DNA of 64,000 bases from Marvania coccoides (lineage: Eukaryota > Chlorophyta > Trebouxiophyceae > Chlorellales > Chlorellaceae). Of the stretch, positions 57,258 through 64,000 are shown in pieces (position 1 is the stretch's first letter; the number at the start of each line of letters is the position of its first letter). The translations under genes and the position numbers were made by a program. The stretch covers positions 434,001 to 498,000 of the forward strand of contig OY978098.1 of NCBI GenBank assembly GCA_963854735.1, in the 5' to 3' direction. The notes below the pieces were generated by a model. The model did no database searches and had not been told where the DNA came from. It worked only from the letters and a program-made list of their open reading frames with translations.

Positions 57258-59282
57258 TTATTCCCGGTTGAGCGTCTCCATTAGAATGCGGTTCAGCTCC
57301 CCCGGGTTGGCCCGCCCCTTGCTCTCCTTCATCACCTGCCCCACAAAGAAGCCCTTCAGCTTGTCCTTTCCGCCACGGTACTGCTCCAGCTGCTTGGGAC
57401 TGTCCGCTAGTACCTTGTCCACTATTGCCTGCAGCGCCGCCACATCGGAAATCTGCGCCAGCCCCCGCGCCTCCACCAGCGCCTGCACGCCCTCCGCCTC
57501 CGCCTCCCCTCGCAACAGGTCCGGCAGCACCTCTTTGCCGATCTTGCCGCTGATGGTGCCGTTTTCGATCAGCGAGATCATCTCCGCCAAACTCTTCGGG
57601 CTCATCGCCAGCTCTCCCATTCCCACGCGCTCCTCTTTGCAGTGCGCCATCACGTCGCCCATCACCCAGTTTGCGGCAGGTTTGGGGGGCGCTCCAGCTC
57701 CCAGCACGGCGTCGTAGTAGGCAGCAACGTCAACGTCGTCGGTCAAAACCAAAGCGTCGTACTCCGACAGCCCCAACTCGGTGTACCGCGCGCGCTTCTG
57801 GGAGGGGAGCTCAGGCATGGAGTCGCGGAGGGCAGCGATGGTTTTATCGGTCAAAATCAGCGGTGGGAGGTCTGGCTCCGGAAAATAGCGATAATCAGCG
57901 AGACCTTCTTTCTTCCGCATGGATTTTGTGACCTGCTTGGCTTCGTCCCACAGACGCGTCTCCTGCACGATATCGTGCGCGCGCCCGGCCTCCAGCAGGG
58001 CCACCTGTCGGTCAAATTCAAACTCGATGGCCCGCTGCATGGCATTGAATGAGTTCATGTTTTTGACCTCAACTTTGGTGCCGAGCTCCACCTGGTCGGC
58101 GGGGCGCACAGACACGTTCACGTCGCACCGCATGGATCCCTCCTACTCAAAAGCAAAAGAACAGTCATTTAGCACATAAGAAAGAAACACACATAGTTCA
58201 TAAGACATCCCCCCCCCTTCTCACCGACATGTTGCCATCTGACACGCCCAGGAAGCGCATAATGCGTCGCAGCTCCGCCCCGTAGGCCGCCGCCTCCTTT
58301 CCGTTGCGCATATCGGGCTCAGACACAATCTCCAGCAGGGGCACGCCCCCTCGGTTGTAATCCACGAGCGAGTACTCGGAGCCAGACAGGCTGGACGCCC
58401 CGCCGTAGTTCAGCTTCCCCGCGTCCTCCTCCAGGTGCGCGCGGGTGATGCCTATCTTTTTGGTGCCCCCTCCGTCGGGAATGACGACATCGATCTCGCC
58501 GTGCTCGCACAGCGGGACGTCATACTGCGAAATTTGGTACCCCTTGGGCAGATCGGGGTAAAAATACTGCTTGCGGTCGAATTTGGACTCCATGGCGATG
58601 CGGCAGTTGAGGGCCAGCCCCGCCAGGACAGCCTTGTTCACCATTTCTTCGTTCAGTACGGGCAGAGCGCCCTGAAATACAATAAAAAAAATGTTTCCGA
58701 TGACACGAGAGGAGTAGAAAGCAATGAGCAGCCATTCATTCATAATTAAATTGTAAAATAATAAATAAAGAGAGAACATGGTTTAGAGGAGATGTAAAAT
58801 CAACTCCCAGCGCAATTAAATTGATCCCCTAGGTCAAGCGAATCTCTTAGCTCACCGGCTGGCCCAGGCAGACTGGGCAGACGTGGGTGTTGGGCTCTGC
58901 GCCGTACTCGTTGCGGCAGCTGCAAAACGCCTTGGTCTGGGTGCTGAGCTGCACGTGGCACTCGATGCCTATGACCGCCTCGTACTGGATCTATAGTGCA
59001 CATGCACAATAAAGAAATATTAGAATTGAAGACTATGCTATGCATAGTTGGAAAAGAGAATGGGGGGAGGCGACGGCACACCTGTGTTCCACTGGCGGTA
59101 GCAGGGTCGACGGCGCTGGCAGCACGCGCTGCCATCACTCTTCGCTGCACATGTGAGTCTGTTTTGGGGGTGACAGCGGCGCATTGGGCGGCAAGAGTTC
59201 CAAACCTCTTGACATGTGCGAATGCGATGCGACAAGGCAGCGCTGCCTGCACGGAGACGGTTCCCACGCGCATCAACTGCAT
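57258..59282 (-). CDS. GATB: Aspartyl/glutamyl-tRNA amidotransferase subunit B, organellar
   Basis: GatB subunit of the GatCAB amidotransferase, which makes Gln-tRNA(Gln) from Glu-tRNA(Gln) in plastids and mitochondria. Exons 59082-59282, 58856-58990, 58225-58671 and 57258-58142 give 555 aa. A ~67-residue N-terminal extension, Arg/Ala/Thr-rich ([16 protein letters not shown]), fits an organelle presequence. Family motifs are [18 protein letters not shown], the zinc-type CSCRNEYG and [59 protein letters not shown] and the C-terminal YqeY-like tail ([17 protein letters not shown]). All introns are GT-AG. It is of bacterial origin by family and is now intron-bearing. Confidence 0.97.
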
Positions 59283-59719
59283 TGCAGATGATTAACCAAT
59301 CTTATTGCAGACGAATTCCCCACTGAAAAGATAAAACACTGGTAAGGCATGCCAAGCACTTCATATTTTTGAACAAAAAAAATCACAGATGATCAAACGA
59401 AAGAAGCCAACCCCAAGCGCTTGCAAGCACATCGTCACGAAGAAGGATACTTGCGTGACGCGCTGAGCTGTATAGCGCTGGAAAGCGCCAGGCAGCGACT
59501 GTGCTTGGAAGCGCTGAGAGAACGGGTCCCGCTGCTGCCCGCTGTCGAGCGCATGGAACTCTATGATCTCTCACTATCTATGCTAACAGCTCGTGCTTTC
59601 TTCTTCCAGAAAGAAAGAGAGAGATATAAAAACATTACAAATATGAGTGTCAAGTAAACAAAACGAAAAAGAAGCGTTCGTCAGGGAAAAGGTAACCGAA
59701 AAAAACAATCCAGAATCAC
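59283..59719. other. Spacer between GatB 5' end and FNDC3-like 3' end, with a possible exon
   Basis: 437 bp. On the plus strand an open frame from about 59386 to 59657 reads LRDALSCIALESARQRLCLE and continues as an amphipathic helix, with GC-rich third positions and a CACAG acceptor-like site just before it. No in-frame ATG or matching upstream exon was found, so this may be chance or a missed exon. Confidence 0.3.
59635..59639 (-). promoter_or_regulatory. Putative TGTAA poly(A) signal of the FNDC3-like gene
   Basis: TGTAA on the minus strand about 80 nt past the stop at 59720. Confidence 0.4.
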
Positions 59720-62700
59720 TCAAGTCATGTGGGGCCCGTTAATGCCCTGGTAGACGCCCTGAGGAAAGCCGTTGACCTTCCCAGGGGTCTCTTCCGCCGT
59801 GCCTGCCAGTCCCTGCTGCGTCATGTGAGTTCTCAATAAAAGCGCCAAGATAATACAGCAAAGAGCCGCCCCCACCACATACACGGTCCATTGCAGGTCC
59901 CTCTCCCTCACGCCTGTCGCCCGCGACACAGGGGTGAGCCATGTCTTCTGCCGAGGCTTGGCTTTTGCCACCGCAGTCCTCTTGCCACCTACAGGATAAT
60001 AAATAAATAAATATTGAGTGCTGTTGCTCAAACCTCCGAACGAAATGAATATTCAAATCCTTGCAACACCACTTACCCAGCGACACCCTCTGCCCACGCC
60101 CCCCCGTCCACTCGTTTTCAGAGTCGCCACTCAAAGACACCACAGCTGCCTCCTCCCCGACGTCGGACGCCCCGCCCCGGCGGTGCAGCGACCTGGGCGT
60201 GGTCAGCACCAGCGCGTCGCTGCCCTTTTTCCGCGAGTGCGGCGTGCTCTCTTTGGGTTTCTCATCCGACGGCACGGTCACGCTCACAGCCTCGCTCCAG
60301 CCTCCATGCCCTGCGCCACCGGCCCCAATCGCGCGCACACGGACGCTCCACTGCGTACCCCCCTTCAGCCCCGTCATCTTAAACTGCGTGGCCTTCCCGC
60401 TACACATCTGCTTCACCAACGGTGCCGGCGGCTTGGTGGACGCGCTCCGCTGCTGCTGCTCTGTCGGCTGCCGCTGCTGGGTGGGGCGCACCACGGGGGT
60501 GCACTCCAGCTCGTAGCTGGTGCAGACAGCACGCAGCGACGTCGGCTGCGGGGCCTCCCACTTGGCTAGAACTCCGCCGCCGCCAGCCTCCTCCCATTCA
60601 GCTTGCAGCGCAGAGGGCTCTGCCGGGGGCATCAAGCTGGTGGTGACCTCCACCGCAGGGCTCCACTGACCGCTGCCCACCGCGTTCACCGCCCGCACCC
60701 TGAAAGCGTAGGTAGTGCCGTACGACAGCTGAGACGCTTTGTGCGTGATGTCATTTCCAGCAAAAATGGTGGAAAACGCAGCAACGTCAGACCCACGCTG
60801 CGCCTCCTGCAACTCATACGCCTCCACTGGCGCGCCGTTTGTGCTGAGCGGCGGCGCCCAGGACAGCCTCACGCTGGTGCCTGTCCGGCCGCTGGTTGTC
60901 GGGGCCTCTGGAGCATCAGGAACGTCGGTCTGCGTCGTCAGCGGCAGCGGCTCGCACCAAGGGCCCCATCCACAGGAGTTGAGCGCCCGGACGCGCGCTC
61001 TGTAGCTCTTTCCAGGCCTCAATCGATCGACGGTGAAGCTTGGAGCATCGCCCTTGTATACCGATTTCCACGAGGTGGAGCCGCCGCCGCGCTGCCCCGC
61101 GCCGAAAGACGCGTATTCCAGCTGGTATGTCGTGACAGCTGCGCCGTAGTCAAACGCCGGGGGGTCCCACTTCAAAGAAAGGCTGTCGTGGGTGGACGCA
61201 GCGCAACGGGGGTTCAGTGGGGCGGAGGGTGCGGCAGGTGCGGTGCTGGCGAGCTGCTCCTGGCCCCAGGGGCTGGCGCCCACGCTGTTGCACGAGCGGA
61301 TCTTGAAGATGTACTCGCAGTTGGGCTCCAGGTTGGACACTGCGACGAGAAAAATAAGAAAAGGGTACAGGGTCAGGGTTAGACACAAGGTTACAATTAT
61401 TGTTATAAAGTTATTACAACAACTTCAAGAGGGGGAGGGGACAATGTAAAGAAGAAGAAGAAAAACTGACCAATGCAGTTTGCATCGCTGCCATGGTACA
61501 CCGTAACAAATGCTGCTGAGGCGCTGCCTCTGCCGCCAGGCGTCAGCTCCGCTGCTGCTTCCTTGGCGCCTTCTGCGCTCATCTCCACCCCTTCTCCAAT
61601 CGGCTGCACTTGCTGCTGCTGCTGCTGCCCCTCTGAAAAGGGAAGCACAGCGTCGTGGGCAGGAGGCGCTGGCGCCATCTGCACAATGTAGCTGTCCACC
61701 GAAGCACCCCTTCCGTAGGGCCGCTCCCACCGCAGCTCCAGCGACCTTGGCGCCGTGCCGTAGGCGATGCTGGGCTGGTCGGGGGGCAGCGGCAGTCCCG
61801 GCTTGGTGGCAAACACAGCGACGGCGCTCCACGGCGATGAGCCCTGCTTGTTGGCTGCCGACACCCGCAGATCGTACCACATGCCTGATTCCAGCCCTGC
61901 AACCTCCACCTGCCGCTCTGCGCCCTCGTATACGGTTTCAAACGAGCCAACCGTCTCGGGAGGGCCCAGGCCACCGCTGGGCGTGCGCTGCTCCACCGCA
62001 CCCACCGCCCGACAATCCAAGCGGTAGGAAGTGATTGGGGTGCCACCATCATGCGGCGAGGCCCCCCATTGCACGCCCAGCGCGTTCTGGGTCCTGGAAA
62101 TCGCGTTTGGTGCGCCAGGGGCTTCAGGGCACGCTGGTGAAGTCGCTACGTCTGCAGGGAAACTGTAAGCCCCTGCACCCTGTGCGTTGACCGCTCTCAG
62201 CCGAACCCGGTACGTGCACCCCGCGCGCAGCGCCCCCAGCGTGCAGGCCGTGTTCCTGCCCTCGTACACTCGCATCCACTCCTCTGGCATGTCACGCGCA
62301 GAAGCGGCGCATTTGGGCTGCATTTCCACCTCGTACCGCAGCAAGGGGCTGCCTCCGTCGTACTCCGGCGCGTTCCAACCTATCGAAATGCTGGAGTGGG
62401 TGAAAGACTGGCGGAAGGGGGTCGAGGGGGCAGGGGGCGGCATAGCGGCAGTGCGAGCCACGCAGGGGGCGCTCCACACGCTGCGCCCCTCCGAGTTCTC
62501 CGCCTGAATACAGAAGCGGTATGACAGTCCGCTGCGCAGTCCAGCCACCGCGAAATGCGGCTCCCTTGTGTGGCCGACAAAAGTGTAGTCGCCGCCTTGC
62601 CCATCATCCATTCGCACTTGGTAGCCCGTCACCTCCGAGCCGTTGCCTGGGGTGGGCGGCCACCGCAGCACCACCGAGTCTTGCGCTGAGCTGGTCACTG

Positions 62701-63787
62701 TGGGGGGTTCGGGGATGCCAGGCACAGACGCTTGAGTAGTGAAGGTTGCGATGGGGCTGAATGGGCTCTGGCCGATGCAGTTGACGGCCTGCGAAAGGAT
62801 GATAAAGGACCGGAGAGGGGTTCAATTGTGGTCTGAGAACGAGAAAAGGGGAAAGACAGGCCAGGCAGAGGGCAAAGACGAAAAACAAATGGGAAAGAAA
62901 GGATGCAACAGCTTACCTTGACCCTCACGGAGTACCGCACGCCAGGTACCAGCCGCTTTATCAAAGTGTTGCGCTCTGTGCCGCGGTACACTTCAAACAT
63001 GCCCTGTAGTACAATGCAAATAATATATATTATGAGCTCTCAACCGAAACTCTTTAAAATGAGGCTCAAGACACCCCGCAAACAATAAGCCAACCCTGTT
63101 TACCTCCGCGGTGGGTGGGTCCCCGTTCCCTTCGGGCGGCGGGTGCAGCTCCAGGGCGTATGCCTGTATCGGGTGCCCCCCATTTTCCGACGGCTCGCTC
63201 CACTTAAACTTCAGCGAATTGCGCTGCCGCTGCGCCAATGTGGGCACCGCAGGGGCACAGGGCGGCGTCGCCAGCGTGCGCACGACCAGAATATCTGAAG
63301 GCGCCGCCGCGTCCACCACAACTTCCGGATCCGTGACGATGGGCTTGCAAACGACCCGAACAGCGTAGTTCCGCCCCGGGCGCAGCCCTTTGACCTGTAC
63401 GTAGGTGGCTGGGCCGCTGTACTGCACCGACCAGCGGTCTTCCCTCACTTCTGCAGGCCCAGATGGCCCCAGCACCTCGACCTGCTGCATCTCCAGGGCA
63501 TACGCCTCCAGACACTCTACCACGCGGATGTGGGTGGACTTGACGGTGATGGACACCGGGCTCCACTGCACAGACATGCTGGTTGAGTCGACAGAGACCA
63601 GGGCAGGCACATCGGGCGCTCGGTCGACGATGAGGCGGGTGGAGGGGGGAGGGGGCGTGGGCTGCTCCGCTGGAGCAGCAGCGTCTGGAGGGGATGATGG
63701 CGAATGGTTGATGGGTGGTGACTGCGGCTCGGCGTCCGGAGAGGGCACGTTTGAATTAGAGGTGGCAAGATAATTATTCTCCTCCAT
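59720..63787 (-). CDS. FNDC3-like membrane-anchored protein with nine fibronectin type III domains
   Basis: Exons 63104-63787, 62917-63003, 61471-62788, 60077-61339 and 59720-59988 give 1206 aa from ATG 63787. After a Pro-rich N-terminus, nine FN3 repeats of ~95 residues are visible by their recurrent W, Y.V/Y.L and N..G/S.W motifs (LRWPPTPGNGSEVTGYQVRM; LKWDPPAFDYGAAVTTYQLE; VRLSWAPPLSTNGAPVEAYE). A basic linker and one transmembrane helix near the C-terminus follow (TVYVVGAALCCIILALLL, about residues 1148-1166), then a 40-residue tail. Nine FN3 domains plus a C-terminal anchor is the layout of animal FNDC3A/B. Function in algae is unknown. An in-frame extension upstream of the ATG exists, so a further 5' exon near the window edge is possible. 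Confidence 0.85.
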
Positions 63788-64000
63788 CGAGGTTAAGAAG
63801 CGGCAGAGCAGAGCAAACGAGAATGGATGGTAATGATCGGGCAAGAGAAAGCTGAAATTGTAAAAGGAAAAAGGTAGGTCGTTGTTTAAAATATTCAATC
63901 AAATTATTATTGGCACTCGCTCAATGAGCCATTTGGCGGCCTTCTGCAATTGCAAGGCATGGTGGCCATTTTGTTGAGTTAAAAAAAAGAACAACACTCA

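Noticed and set aside
60603..61382. 259-codon plus-strand ORF opposite the FN3 region
   Set aside because: Arg-rich antisense shadow of repeated FN3 domains.
1..64000. Bacterial-type mobile elements, CRISPR arrays, LTR or LINE elements
   Set aside because: No transposase, integrase or reverse-transcriptase motifs, no terminal repeats and no spaced direct repeats were found on either strand.

Overview
This is nuclear DNA of a gene-dense, intron-rich eukaryote. I place it, by inference, in the green lineage and most likely among chlorophyte algae. The reasons are a plastid-type PPR-SAP protein like PAP1/pTAC3, a plant-type histidinol dehydrogenase with a plausible transit peptide, a class XI/V-like myosin, a pair of GPR1/FUN34/YaaH acetate-carrier genes as in Chlamydomonas, and TGTAA motifs just past many stop codons (the chlorophyte poly(A) signal). 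Exons are GC-rich; introns and spacers are AT/T-rich. I could model 26 complete genes and one gene cut by the left edge, with about 117 introns, most of them 50-150 nt. Reading frame closes across every splice junction given.

Layout, left to right: a partial gene (-), PDHB (+), a 1803-aa myosin (-), arginyltransferase ATE1 (-), a DDxxD-type unknown (+), a four-helix membrane protein (-), UBL5/Hub1 (+), a small plastid-like unknown (-), AP-1 mu (+), SPT16 of FACT (+, 18 exons), the PPR-SAP gene (-, 15 exons), LSM12 (-), RBM25 (+), ALG6 (-), histidinol dehydrogenase (+), RPB10 (-), POLA2 (+), a 115-aa unknown (+), a 443-aa unknown (-), a single-exon membrane/spermidine-synthase-like fusion (+), PIGB (-), ISD11/LYRM4 (-), CstF-64 (+), two tandem acetate-carrier paralogues (+,+), TRAPPC8 (-), GatB (-) and an FNDC3-like protein with nine FN3 repeats (-).

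The genes are mostly housekeeping: mitochondrial and plastid metabolism, ER glycosylation (ALG6, PIGB), vesicle traffic (AP-1, TRAPPC8, myosin), chromatin, replication and transcription (SPT16, POLA2, RPB10), and RNA processing (UBL5, RBM25, LSM12, CstF-64). There is no operon logic. Many neighbours share short divergent promoters (about 250-550 bp) or end convergently with 9-160 bp between stop codons, so mRNA 3' ends probably overlap.

The most unusual signal is splicing. About 11 of 117 introns (roughly 9%) need a GC rather than a GT donor to keep frame. In one case the same intron has GC in one acetate-carrier paralogue and GT in the other. I saw no tRNA, rRNA, CRISPR array or intact mobile element.
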